IMG/VR virus record: IMGVR_UViG_3300042523_000434
Span: 1-21,721 of that record
Strand: one strand, 5' to 3'
Source: a virus
Length of the DNA stretch: 21,721 bases
Under the pieces are notes generated by a model that worked only from the letters and a program-made list of their open reading frames with translations, was not told where the DNA came from and made no database searches. How positions within the stretch are numbered: the stretch's first letter is position 1; each line of letters starts with the position of its first letter. This document shows, one piece after another, positions 9,454 through 17,927 of this stretch. The translations under genes and the position numbers were made by a program.

Positions 9454-9906
9454 ATGCCAGCTCCAGACACAATTACAGTAGAAGTACTATACAATAATCT
9501 ATCAAACATTCAATTTTCGGGTGTTGATAATGTTACAACTATTGATGTGTCCGATCCTGCAGGAACTTTGGATGTAAATGTATCTATTTCAGATGTCGTT
9601 ATTCCAGTAACCTCAGTAAATGGAAAAACTGGTGCGGTAGTTCTTGACTACCCAGATATTGGTGCAAGTCCAGTAAATGGTGTAAGGTTTGTTCATACAC
9701 AGGCTGGTATCCCTCTTGTTGAATCATCTGGTACTTATGCAGGTCTTTATATCTGGACAATTAACCATAACTTAAATTTTTACCCAAACATTACAGTATT
9801 CGACAGTGGAAACAATGTGGTTGAAACACATATTGCTTATAGTAATGCAAACACTGCTATAATTATTATGAATAGTGCGATAAGTGGTACAGCTTATTTA
9901 AGCTAA
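9454..9906 (+). CDS. Tail-fibre/virion protein with SVNGKTGAVVL motif (150 aa)
   Basis: The motif VTSVNGKTGAVVLDYPDIGA (about residues 52-71) is a hallmark of phage tail-fibre and host-binding proteins, usually at the junction of repeated beta segments. Beta-rich throughout, with a C-terminal strand domain (YIWTINHNLNFYPNITVFDS, then a short tail). Likely a short fibre or fibre adaptor. TACAAT is 6 bases upstream of the ATG and no good ribosome site is seen. Confidence 0.8.
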   Translation: MPAPDTITVEVLYNNLSNIQFSGVDNVTTIDVSDPAGTLDVNVSISDVVIPVTSVNGKTGAVVLDYPDIGASPVNGVRFVHTQAGIPLVESSGTYAGLYIWTINHNLNFYPNITVFDSGNNVVETHIAYSNANTAIIIMNSAISGTAYLS

Positions 9907-9932
9907 ATTTTTATGAAAAACGGTGATTGTAA

Positions 9933-11486
9933 ATGGCTGAGAAGAAGTTCTTAGTAGATCTTAACCTTAGTGGAAATAAGGCTAAGAATTTTAGATTAGA
10001 GGATTACGCAGATAATACTGCTCCTACAAGTAATTTTGTTGGAAGGATGATCTATACCACCAACAGCACCAACCCAGACCGTGTAGAAGTATATAACGGT
10101 TCAGCATGGAAAACATTTGCATTTACAGATGACGTTCCTTCTGTATCTATTACTTTAACAGCCCCAGACTTATTTGCAGTTAGCGGATCACCAGCAGCAT
10201 ACAACGGCACACTTGACTTTGAGTGGAATACAGTAGCAGTTAACAGAGTGCTTGCTGGACCAGGAACTGGATCTACAGCAGCTATTCCAACATTTAGATC
10301 ACTTGTCGCAGCAGACATTCCAGATCTTTCTTCTACATATCTAACAACATCTACTGCTTCAAGCACATATGCACCAATTAACAATCCAGTATTTACAGGA
10401 ACTGTAACATTACCAACTTCTCTTGTATTTGAAGGTGCTACTACAGATGAATATGAAACAACACTTACTGTAACAGATCCTACTGCAGATAGAACAATTA
10501 CCCTTCCAAATGCTTCTGGTACAGTAGCACTTCTTGGAACTATTGCCCTTGGAACAGATACAACTGGAAACTATGTATCAGAAATTTCTCCTGGAACTGG
10601 AATTGGAGTATCTCATACTCCAGGAGAAGGTTCTACAGCAACAATTACCAATAATGGTGTTGTAAGCATTGCTGGAACAACTGGAGAAATTTCAATTACT
10701 GAAGGAACTGGATCTGGTCCATATACTGGTGCAGTAAAAGTTGGTCTTCCAACTAACGTAGTAATTGCTGGAGACCTTAAGATAGGTGGAGACCTTGACA
10801 TTATTGGTGCAATTAACTCATTCTCAACAACAACAGTTAGCGTTGAAGACAATAAGTTCTTGCTTAACTCAAACGTCACAGGTACCCCAACTTTAGATGC
10901 AGGTATTGAAGTAGAGCGTGGAGATTATACAAATGCTTCACTTTACTGGAATGAAACAGCAAATGGCTGGTATGTAGGAACTCCTGGAGATAGTGGAAGT
11001 GCTGCAACAGTAACAGCTTTATCTTTAGCTGGTCATACTCATGCCACATCAGATATTCTTCTTTTACAAGAATTTGTAGAAGATACTATTTCAACATCAC
11101 TTACTGACTCTGGAACTATTGATTTCTCATACACAGATAACTCAACTTCAGCAGGTACAATAACTGCTGCTGTAATTCTTGCAGCATCAAACCCATACCT
11201 GAGTACAGCATCAGGTCTTGCAGTAGATGTTTCTGCACTTGAAACAAAGCTTACAACTGACGGATACACAAAGAAGTACAGCACAACTATTGGTGATGGA
11301 ACTGCTCAAACATTTACTGTTACACACAGTCTTTCTACAAGAGCAGTTACAGTATCTGTCTTTGAGTCCACAACTCCTTGGGCAGAGGTCGAAGCAGAAG
11401 TTTTGCACACCAGCACAAGTGCTATTACGATTAATACTAACAGTGTCCCAACCGAAGGACAATATACTGTAGTGGTGGTAGGATAA
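9933..11486 (+). CDS. Large tail-fibre protein (517 aa)
   Basis: The N-terminus has FLVDLNLSGNKAKNFRLEDY and GRMIYTT...VEVYNGSAWKTF, the usual fibre segment that begins with a 'G-R-x-x-Y...V-Y-N-G-S-A-W' strand. The middle contains T-A-D-R-T-I-T-L-P-N-A-S-G-T-V-A-L-L (about 186-203), repeated in many phage fibres. The C-terminus (KKYSTTIGDGTAQTFTVTHS) resembles a receptor-binding or trimer tip. Low complexity (Thr, Ser, Ala, Gly) fits a beta-helical trimer. Ribosome site CGGTGA upstream. Confidence 0.85.
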   Translation: MAEKKFLVDLNLSGNKAKNFRLEDYADNTAPTSNFVGRMIYTTNSTNPDRVEVYNGSAWKTFAFTDDVPSVSITLTAPDLFAVSGSPAAYNGTLDFEWNTVAVNRVLAGPGTGSTAAIPTFRSLVAADIPDLSSTYLTTSTASSTYAPINNPVFTGTVTLPTSLVFEGATTDEYETTLTVTDPTADRTITLPNASGTVALLGTIALGTDTTGNYVSEISPGTGIGVSHTPGEGSTATITNNGVVSIAGTTGEISITEGTGSGPYTGAVKVGLPTNVVIAGDLKIGGDLDIIGAINSFSTTTVSVEDNKFLLNSNVTGTPTLDAGIEVERGDYTNASLYWNETANGWYVGTPGDSGSAATVTALSLAGHTHATSDILLLQEFVEDTISTSLTDSGTIDFSYTDNSTSAGTITAAVILAASNPYLSTASGLAVDVSALETKLTTDGYTKKYSTTIGDGTAQTFTVTHSLSTRAVTVSVFESTTPWAEVEAEVLHTSTSAITINTNSVPTEGQYTVVVVG

Positions 11487-11487
11487 A

Positions 11488-11820
11488 GTGCTTCCAGGGT
11501 TTAAGTCTTTTAGGATTTACAAGGGCGATACTTTTGTATTTAACCTTTCCCTAGACTCTGGAAATGCAAACTATGACATTACAGGTCATACTTTTTCTGG
11601 ACAGATTAAAGAAAAGGGTAAGTCAACAGCAGTTGCTTCTTTTACATTTGCCATAACTGGAGCTGCAGCAGGAACTTTAACTACAACTTTAAGTGCAACA
11701 GAATCAGCAAAGCTTTCTGGAAATAAGATTTATGAGTATGATATTCAGATGGTAAACTCTGGAGTTGTTTCAACAATTCTTAAAGGTCCAATAGTTGTAG
11801 TATCAGACGTTACCAATTAA
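11488..11820 (+). CDS. Baseplate/fibre-associated protein (110 aa), GTG start
   Basis: FRIYKGDTFVFNLSLDS, D-I-T-G-H-T-F-S-G-Q-I-K-E and a final strand pattern resemble the N-terminal domain of BppU-type baseplate proteins, an Ig-like beta sandwich that attaches fibres to baseplates. The GTG is one base after the stop of the large fibre gene, so translation is coupled. Its last 18 bases overlap the convergent minus-strand gene. Confidence 0.75.
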   Translation: MLPGFKSFRIYKGDTFVFNLSLDSGNANYDITGHTFSGQIKEKGKSTAVASFTFAITGAAAGTLTTTLSATESAKLSGNKIYEYDIQMVNSGVVSTILKGPIVVVSDVTN

Positions 11821-12015
11821 TTTTTTAATTAGTGTAATTTTTCTTTCTCCCAAATGTAATTTTGTGTCACATTCTAAACACCACATAACAGGTTCATCAT
11901 CTTTAACAAAAGGAATTGGTGACATGTGCTCTGTGCTCATGGGACAAGGTATTGGCGGTAAAAAGCCTTGCTCAACTAATTCACCATATTTGTGTAATTC
12001 CTGAATTGTTATCAT
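11803..12015 (-). CDS. Zinc-finger-like small protein, minus-strand insert (70 aa)
   Basis: MITIQELHKYGELVEQGFLP, then P-C24-P-M-S-T-E-H30 and W-C46-L-E-C49-D: ligands for a C-x5-H...C-x2-C zinc site. This small family occurs in actinophages; no function known. Antisense to its neighbours, with its own promoter: TGGTCA, 17 bp, TATGAT, then 6 bases to the ATG with no ribosome site, which suggests a leaderless message. Confidence 0.78.
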   Translation of the reverse strand: MITIQELHKYGELVEQGFLPPIPCPMSTEHMSPIPFVKDDEPVMWCLECDTKLHLGERKITLIKKLIGNV

Positions 12016-12021
12016 TTGTTA

Positions 12022-12072
12022 ATCATATCACACTGATTTCTTGTTGACCACTAACCTTATTTAGGGTACAAT
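12022..12072. promoter_or_regulatory. Back-to-back promoters sharing one -35 site
   Basis: Plus strand: TTGACC (12044-12049), 17 bp, TACAAT (12067-12072), towards the reductase. Minus strand: TGGTCA (12050 to 12045), 17 bp, TATGAT (12027 to 12022), towards the zinc protein. The two -35 boxes occupy the same base pairs, so both promoters cannot be bound at once. Confidence 0.75.
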
Positions 12073-12080
12073 AGTAACTA

Positions 12081-12095
12081 CCCCACCTTTAGGGG
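12081..12095 (+). promoter_or_regulatory. 5'-terminal hairpin of the reductase mRNA
   Basis: CCCC, loop ACCTTTA, GGGG, starting about 2 bases into the predicted transcript. It shares CC-TTTA-GGGG with the hsp20 leader (CC-TTA-GGGGG). The 5'UTR is too short for a cobalamin riboswitch. Confidence 0.5.
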
Positions 12096-12125
12096 AATCA
12101 AAAAAAATAGACGGAGTAATAAAAA

Positions 12126-14060
12126 ATGACAGTTTCTTTGCCATCAGCATATCAGCAAGTAATACATAAAACAAGGTACGCCAGATGGAGAGAAGATGAC
12201 AACCGCCGAGAGAATTGGGATGAAACGGTTGACCGTTATATGAACTATATTTTTGAAGCTACAAAGAAGCACACCGACTTTGAATTAGACCAGTCAATTA
12301 AAGATAGTATTCGTAATGCTATTTTAGAGACAAAGGTTATGCCGTCTATGCGTGGTCTTATGACAGCAGGTCCTGCTCTTGAAAGAGATAACACCTGTAT
12401 TTATAACTGTGCCTACCTACCAGTTGACTCACTTCGTTCTTTTGATGAATCAATGTATATTCTTATGTGTGGAACTGGCGTTGGTTACTCAGTTGAGTCA
12501 CGTTATGTATCCCAGCTCCCAGAAGTTAGCGAACACTTTGAGCCAACAGGTTCTGTAATTGTTGTTGAAGACTCTAAGGCTGGTTGGGCTAGAGCATTTA
12601 AGGAACTTCTTGCACTTTTGTGGCAAGGTCAAATTCCGTCTTGGGATATGTCAGGAGTACGTCCTGCAGGTGCTCGTCTAAAAACATTTGGTGGTCGTGC
12701 ATCAGGTCCAGACCCACTAGATCGTTTATTTAAGTTTTCTGTTAACACAATTAAGAATGCAGCAGGTAGAAAGCTCACCCCACTTGAGGCACATGACCTT
12801 ATGTGTAAGATTGCAGAAGTAGTTGTTGTTGGTGGTGTTCGTAGATCAGCAATGATTTCTTTGTCAGACCTTGAGGATCGTAATATGGCTGCAGCCAAGT
12901 CTGGTTCTTGGTGGGAATATTCAGGTCAACGTGCTTTGGCAAATAATTCTGCTGTATACAACACAAAACCAACTATGGAAGTTTTTATGGACGAATGGAA
13001 GTCACTTTATGACTCAAAGTCTGGAGAACGTGGTATCTTTAGTCGTCAGGCTGCTCAGAATGTTGCAGCAAAAAATGGTCGTAGAGAAATTGTAGATTTT
13101 GGAACAAACCCTTGTTCTGAGATTATCCTTCGTCCTTATCAATTCTGCAACTTGACAGAAGTTGTAGTCAGAGATACCGATGATTTAAATACCCTAAGAG
13201 ATAAGGTAGAACTTGCCACAATTCTTGGAACTGTGCAGTCTTCATTTACTCGTTTTAAGTATCTAAGAAAAATCTGGCAGAAGAACTGTGAGGAAGAAAG
13301 ATTACTTGGTGTCTCACTTACAGGTCAACTCTCACACCCTGTCCTGAACGGTTCTGAGGGCGTAGAAAAGCTATCGCAGTGGTTAGATGACCTTAGACTA
13401 CACTCTGTAGAGGTTAATGATTTTTGGGCAAAGAAAATGGGCATTAATCCAGCAACAGCTATTTCTTGTGTAAAGCCATCTGGAACAGTTTCTCAACTTG
13501 TTAACGCCTCCTCAGGAATGCATCCTTGGCACTCTCAATACTATGCTCGCACTATTCGTGGAGACATGAAAGACCCAATTACCGCATTCTTGGTGGATAT
13601 GGGTATCAAGCATGAACCAGATGTAATGAAGCCAAACGACACTATGGTATTTACTTTTCCTATTGCTGCTCCAGAAGGTGCAAAGCTAAGACAAGATTTA
13701 ACTGCCGTACAACACCTTGATATCTGGTTAACATACCAAAGAAACTGGGCAGAACATAAGCCTTCTATTACAGTATCTGTAAAAGAAAATGAATGGATGG
13801 CAGTAGGTGCTTGGGTATTTCAACATATTGATGAAATGTCAGGTGTTTCATTTTTACCTTATTCGGATCATACTTACCAGCAAGCTCCGTATCAGGAAAT
13901 TACTAAGGAAGAATATGAAGTTCTTCTTTCAGAAACCCCAGCAGACCTTGATTGGAAATGGCTTGAAATCTATGAAACCTTTGATGGAACAACTTCCGTA
14001 CAAGATTTAGCTTGTGTCGCAGGGGCTTGTGAGATAAACGAGATCTCTAAAGCGGTATAA
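12126..14060 (+). CDS. nrdJ: Class II (adenosylcobalamin-dependent) ribonucleotide reductase, monomeric RTPR type
   Basis: A 644-residue enzyme reducing ribonucleoside triphosphates to deoxy forms for phage DNA synthesis, using a thiyl radical made from adenosylcobalamin. Catalytic residues expected from the family are all present: N328-P-C330-S-E332 (radical Cys with its Asn and Glu partners), the redox pair C95 (YNCAYLP) and C341 (FCNL), and a C-terminal shuttle pair C630-x4-C635 (ACVAGACEI) that delivers electrons from thioredoxin. Substrate-loop motif PSGTVSQLVNASSG is at 451-464. It is shorter than the Lactobacillus enzyme (739 residues). It sits among tail genes rather than in a nucleotide-metabolism cluster, under its own strong promoter and ribosome site (CGGAG). 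The cell must supply B12. Confidence 0.95.
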   Translation: MTVSLPSAYQQVIHKTRYARWREDDNRRENWDETVDRYMNYIFEATKKHTDFELDQSIKDSIRNAILETKVMPSMRGLMTAGPALERDNTCIYNCAYLPVDSLRSFDESMYILMCGTGVGYSVESRYVSQLPEVSEHFEPTGSVIVVEDSKAGWARAFKELLALLWQGQIPSWDMSGVRPAGARLKTFGGRASGPDPLDRLFKFSVNTIKNAAGRKLTPLEAHDLMCKIAEVVVVGGVRRSAMISLSDLEDRNMAAAKSGSWWEYSGQRALANNSAVYNTKPTMEVFMDEWKSLYDSKSGERGIFSRQAAQNVAAKNGRREIVDFGTNPCSEIILRPYQFCNLTEVVVRDTDDLNTLRDKVELATILGTVQSSFTRFKYLRKIWQKNCEEERLLGVSLTGQLSHPVLNGSEGVEKLSQWLDDLRLHSVEVNDFWAKKMGINPATAISCVKPSGTVSQLVNASSGMHPWHSQYYARTIRGDMKDPITAFLVDMGIKHEPDVMKPNDTMVFTFPIAAPEGAKLRQDLTAVQHLDIWLTYQRNWAEHKPSITVSVKENEWMAVGAWVFQHIDEMSGVSFLPYSDHTYQQAPYQEITKEEYEVLLSETPADLDWKWLEIYETFDGTTSVQDLACVAGACEINEISKAV

Positions 14061-14061
14061 T
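14056..14061 (+). promoter_or_regulatory. Possible -10 before the LamG tail gene
   Basis: TATAAT overlapping the reductase stop, 14 bases before the next ATG; no -35 at 16-19 bp. Could be chance in AT-rich sequence. Confidence 0.35.
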
Positions 14062-14075
14062 AAAATGGATGCCAT

Positions 14076-17000
14076 ATGTCCTATTCTGATTTAATACAAA
14101 AAGATAATCCAACTGCTGTTTGGTCACTGAATGAAGACCCTTTTGTATCTTCATTTGTTAATCCAGATAGATTTTTATACTCAAGTGGTGCAGGAACCTC
14201 ATTTTATACTGGATCATATTCTTCATCTTCTATAAATCCAGTAGGAATGCCTATTGTGTATGGTGGAAAACAGTCAATAAAACTTGAGACTGGTCAATAT
14301 TTTACAGTTCCGTCTTTAGATAAAATGTCTATTAAAGACTCTAGAAATTCTTCATCTCTGGAGTTTTGGGTAAAGGTTAATACCACATCTTCTACAGAGC
14401 AAATAATTGTTAGAAAAAAGGATGAGGGTATGCTTCAAGAAGATGACTATGTGACAGCTATTTATTTAAAGAATGATTACGTTGTTTTTAGACTTGGGAA
14501 AGTTGGTAGGTATTATGAGGTATCCTGCCCAATAGACTCTATAAATAAACCACTTCATATTGTTGCAGAGTATTCTCCAACCTCAATATCTCTTATTGTA
14601 AATGGTGTAAGCAAAACAAAAAGCATATCTGACCCAGACTCTTTATTCCCAGCATATGACGCTGGAGATGAGTTTTTCTATTTTGAAAAACCTGATGGCA
14701 TTGCAAATGTCCAGTTTGACTGCGTATCTTTATATTCTTATTCTTTGCCAAGAGAAAGAGCCTTAAAGCATTTTGTTTATGGTTGTGGATACAGCATACC
14801 TGCAGAGTTTATAAATAATAACTCTGGAGTATTTTATAATTTTTCTATGGACAGCCAACAAGCATTAACAAGATATGATATGGGTCCTGGATCAGGATGG
14901 AGTATAACAGATGCAGATAATTGTTTAATCCAGGATGGCTCTCTGACAATTAAACAAAAACAAATACCAGAAACATTTTTTGCAGAAAACTACAACATAT
15001 CTGATAGCCTATTTTTTACTTCAGGTGGATACTCTTTTAAAGAAGGTTCATATCTTCAGATTGAAAACATAGGTTCTATTATTCCAGACTCTTTGGGGGG
15101 ATGGGCATTAAAGTTTGATACCTCATTAACAGCACCGTCATCTGGTAAAAAGGTATTAATGTCTATTGGGTCAAAAAGATCAAATAACTATATTGAGTTC
15201 TATGTTGATGCTAACTCAGACTTAAAAGTATCTTCATCTTTAGAAGCAACTCCAAAAACATTATTTACAAACCTTCCATCAGAAAACTTTTACATAGGAT
15301 ACTATAAGGTTCTTAATGGAACCTCAAAGGCATTCTATCTTCCAGTAACAAATGCAAGTGCTATATCATCCACAATTAGTCTTCCAGATATTCCAGCAGG
15401 ATACTTAAGAGTAGGTTCTGAAGCCCTCTGGTTTGATTCAGATAATATTAGTGAGTCAGATGCATCAAAGGTAGTATCAAATGCTAAACTATTAAAAATT
15501 GTTGGTATCCATGCAGATAATGCTACCTTGCTAGATACATATAGTGAGATTGAAGGAAGTAGTTTTGTTCATTATTACACCGCAACTCCAAACAGTGAAG
15601 AGCGTAGGTTTAAGATTAAATCATATGCATATGCAAAGATAGATGTTGATCAACAGTCTTTGTGCCCTCCACTTTCAGAAACAACGGGTGCTTGTCGTGT
15701 AGAGATCGGTGCTCCTTCAGGTTCTGAAACAGTAAAAATGTCTTTAACCGAAAAAGCTCTTTCTGATGGAGATGTTGTTGGAACACCAAATGTGATATAC
15801 ACAAACGACTACACAAATAGAGTAATTACATCTGGTTCTTGGTTAAACAAAAAAGTTACCCAAGCAGAAAATGCGGTAACAAATCCAGTAGATACCCTAT
15901 CCTTTGAGTTCTTCTTAAACACTGATGATCTGGTAGATCAACCACCATATCTTAATTACTTTAGATTGTTCTCCTATAATCTTGAAGTTGATGGATCAAC
16001 TTATTATGTAAACAATAACTCTTCTCAGGGTGGAAATCCAGCAAGAATATACTTAAGGTCAAATGAATGTAATATACCAGACCTTATTGAAATGCCATTT
16101 TTCTATAATGGATTTAAGTCTGGTCTTAAGTTAAAAGACTCATATGCAAAAATAAATCATAATTTTACTGGAGTTAAGAAATATTCTCCAATTACAAACA
16201 TTGTGGTTTCTGGTGGAAATGCAACCTACACCCTTGCAAATAATCGTTTTGTTACAGGAGAGAAAGTATCAGTATCTGAAATTAATGGAACTAATCAGTT
16301 TGCATTTTTAAACAAAACGATATCTTCAGTTTCTGGAAACAATGTTGTTTTTACTGGCTTTGAACCAACTGGAACATATACAGCAGACAGCGACCTAACT
16401 GATGGAACGGCAGGAATGATGCAATTAGCGTCTGGAATAAGTACCGTTTCCTTTATGTGCTATATTCCAACAGGGACTGACGTATCAAATAATGTATTAA
16501 AAATTGGAAGTTTACAGTTAAGCATTAACTCTTCAACTGGTCAAATGTCAACTGTGGCTGGTGCTACTAGATATGTAAACGGATCAACTTCATCTTTGGC
16601 AAAGCTAAACCAGTGGCAAATGATATCATTAGTGTTTACTGACCCTGTTGTTATTAACTCTTCAAATCCAACAGAAATTATTCTGGGTTCAGAAACTGGA
16701 ATTGCTAATGAAATCTATGTTGACCAGCTTATGATATTTGATAAAAAGCTTACGGACAATGATTTACTGTCAAACCTTTATAATCTGGTAATTGGAGAAG
16801 TTCCATCAGATTATAGGGTAATTGCAGATTCTAAGTTTAAACTGGGAGACACAAATAATGAAACCATAGAAAACTTTAGCTCCATATCTATTGATTACTT
16901 TATTCCTAGTACAACAGGTGGTTCTTTGTATTCCGCCCTTGCTTCTGGATCATCTTTAGTAAATAATTATACTGTATCCTATTTGGTAAGTTCTGGAAAT

Positions 17001-17564
17001 GCAACATTTGAAAAAACCACGGTGGATCAGTCAGATGCCTTAAATACATTGATTATTTCAAATAGCCAGTATATATTGGCAGGTTCAAAACTTATATCTA
17101 TTAATGGAGTTACATCAGACTACACAGTTAGTACAGTTACAAACTTTGATGATTATTCAAAAATTACCCTAACTACAAATATGCCAGCCAAGGTAAATGC
17201 TAACGTAAATCTTATTTTTGAAGATTTAAACTACAGCAATAATTCAATAAATAACTCAAAACTAAAAATTGGTACAAAGTATATTGAGCAAGGAGACCTA
17301 ATCTTAATAAGTACTGGATCAGCTTTTTATTTATATGAAGTTACATCATTAGATCCAGATTCAGTATTTTTGTATAATGTTACAAATGTAACCTATACTG
17401 CTACGTTTACTAAGGTAACTGGAGCATCTGGATATAAATATAGTTATGGTTCATCTTATTACAATGTTGTAAGTGGAGCAGTAACACCAGCATCTGTACC
17501 AGTGCTTTCCCTTCCAGGTAGAGTTAGTAGTAAAATTCAGCCACAGTACTTGCCAACAGAATAG
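14076..17564 (+). CDS. Giant LamG-type tail/fibre protein (1162 aa)
   Basis: The longest gene in the window. The start NPTAVWSLNEDP is the usual opening of phage concanavalin/LamG tail proteins. At least three jelly-roll-like units recur: about 94-210 (SLEFWVKVNTTS...HIVAEYSPTSISLIVNGV), 341-480 (GGWALKFDTSL...) and 785-905 (STVSFMCYIPTGT...QWQMISLVFTD...QLMIFDKKLTDNDLL); a possible fourth begins near 605 (LSFEFFLNTDDL). These folds bind carbohydrates, so the product probably recognises host surface glycans. No catalytic residues are obvious. The C-terminus ends in a Tyr/Ser-rich segment. It follows the reductase by 15 bases without a clear ribosome site. Confidence 0.85.
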   Translation: MSYSDLIQKDNPTAVWSLNEDPFVSSFVNPDRFLYSSGAGTSFYTGSYSSSSINPVGMPIVYGGKQSIKLETGQYFTVPSLDKMSIKDSRNSSSLEFWVKVNTTSSTEQIIVRKKDEGMLQEDDYVTAIYLKNDYVVFRLGKVGRYYEVSCPIDSINKPLHIVAEYSPTSISLIVNGVSKTKSISDPDSLFPAYDAGDEFFYFEKPDGIANVQFDCVSLYSYSLPRERALKHFVYGCGYSIPAEFINNNSGVFYNFSMDSQQALTRYDMGPGSGWSITDADNCLIQDGSLTIKQKQIPETFFAENYNISDSLFFTSGGYSFKEGSYLQIENIGSIIPDSLGGWALKFDTSLTAPSSGKKVLMSIGSKRSNNYIEFYVDANSDLKVSSSLEATPKTLFTNLPSENFYIGYYKVLNGTSKAFYLPVTNASAISSTISLPDIPAGYLRVGSEALWFDSDNISESDASKVVSNAKLLKIVGIHADNATLLDTYSEIEGSSFVHYYTATPNSEERRFKIKSYAYAKIDVDQQSLCPPLSETTGACRVEIGAPSGSETVKMSLTEKALSDGDVVGTPNVIYTNDYTNRVITSGSWLNKKVTQAENAVTNPVDTLSFEFFLNTDDLVDQPPYLNYFRLFSYNLEVDGSTYYVNNNSSQGGNPARIYLRSNECNIPDLIEMPFFYNGFKSGLKLKDSYAKINHNFTGVKKYSPITNIVVSGGNATYTLANNRFVTGEKVSVSEINGTNQFAFLNKTISSVSGNNVVFTGFEPTGTYTADSDLTDGTAGMMQLASGISTVSFMCYIPTGTDVSNNVLKIGSLQLSINSSTGQMSTVAGATRYVNGSTSSLAKLNQWQMISLVFTDPVVINSSNPTEIILGSETGIANEIYVDQLMIFDKKLTDNDLLSNLYNLVIGEVPSDYRVIADSKFKLGDTNNETIENFSSISIDYFIPSTTGGSLYSALASGSSLVNNYTVSYLVSSGNATFEKTTVDQSDALNTLIISNSQYILAGSKLISINGVTSDYTVSTVTNFDDYSKITLTTNMPAKVNANVNLIFEDLNYSNNSINNSKLKIGTKYIEQGDLILISTGSAFYLYEVTSLDPDSVFLYNVTNVTYTATFTKVTGASGYKYSYGSSYYNVVSGAVTPASVPVLSLPGRVSSKIQPQYLPTE

Positions 17565-17579
17565 TAAAAATGGTATCAT
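17550..17579 (+). promoter_or_regulatory. Promoter of the head module
   Basis: TTGCCA (17550-17555), 18-bp spacer, TATCAT (17574-17579). The -10 ends 6 bases before the ATG at 17586, so transcription would begin at or next to the start codon. Confidence 0.55.
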
Positions 17580-17585
17580 AGTGGT

Positions 17586-17927
17586 ATGAATAATACTAAA
17601 AAGGGTGTAGAAGCGGTTGAGTCCACCGCAGAATACGGAATTTATGTTTGGGTCTTACCAAATGGAGAGCCATTTAAGGATGATGATGGCAACACGCTTA
17701 ATGTTCCTTCAATGAAACATGATATTAGAAATATGAACTCTCTTGCAAAAGCAGCAGCATACTGGGGCAAACCAGATGGTGTAGCAAAGTTTATGCCTGG
17801 AGTTGGAAGAGTTAGCGATACTCAGGCAAGAGAAGATATTGACAGAATGGCTGAGGGTTATACCCCTTACGGAGATACCGACAACTGGAAGGAAATTTTT
17901 GCAAATGAGCGAAAGAGTGGAAGATAA
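17586..17927 (+). CDS. Small conserved pre-portal protein (113 aa)
   Basis: YGIYVWVLPNGEPFKDDDGN (about residues 17-36), NVPSMKHDIRNMNSLAKAAA (about 39-58) and YWGKPDGVAKFMPGVGRVSD (59-78) match a family usually found directly before terminase or portal genes in actinophages. Its role is unknown, and the position suggests head assembly or packaging. There is no ribosome site before the ATG; a TATCAT hexamer lies 6 bases upstream, so a leaderless message is likely. The last 23 bases overlap the portal start. Confidence 0.83.
   Translation: MNNTKKGVEAVESTAEYGIYVWVLPNGEPFKDDDGNTLNVPSMKHDIRNMNSLAKAAAYWGKPDGVAKFMPGVGRVSDTQAREDIDRMAEGYTPYGDTDNWKEIFANERKSGR

Noticed and set aside
11815-11830. AATTAA-TTTT-TTAATT inverted repeat as a bidirectional terminator
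   Set aside because: The stem is pure A/T and too weak; kept only as a possible convergent end.
12073-12125. Cobalamin riboswitch ahead of the reductase
   Set aside because: The leader is only about 45 bases and shows just one small hairpin; a riboswitch needs far more structure.
17803-17904. 34-codon N-terminal extension of the portal
   Set aside because: It lies within the 113-residue gene, and a good ribosome site precedes the internal ATG at 17905.
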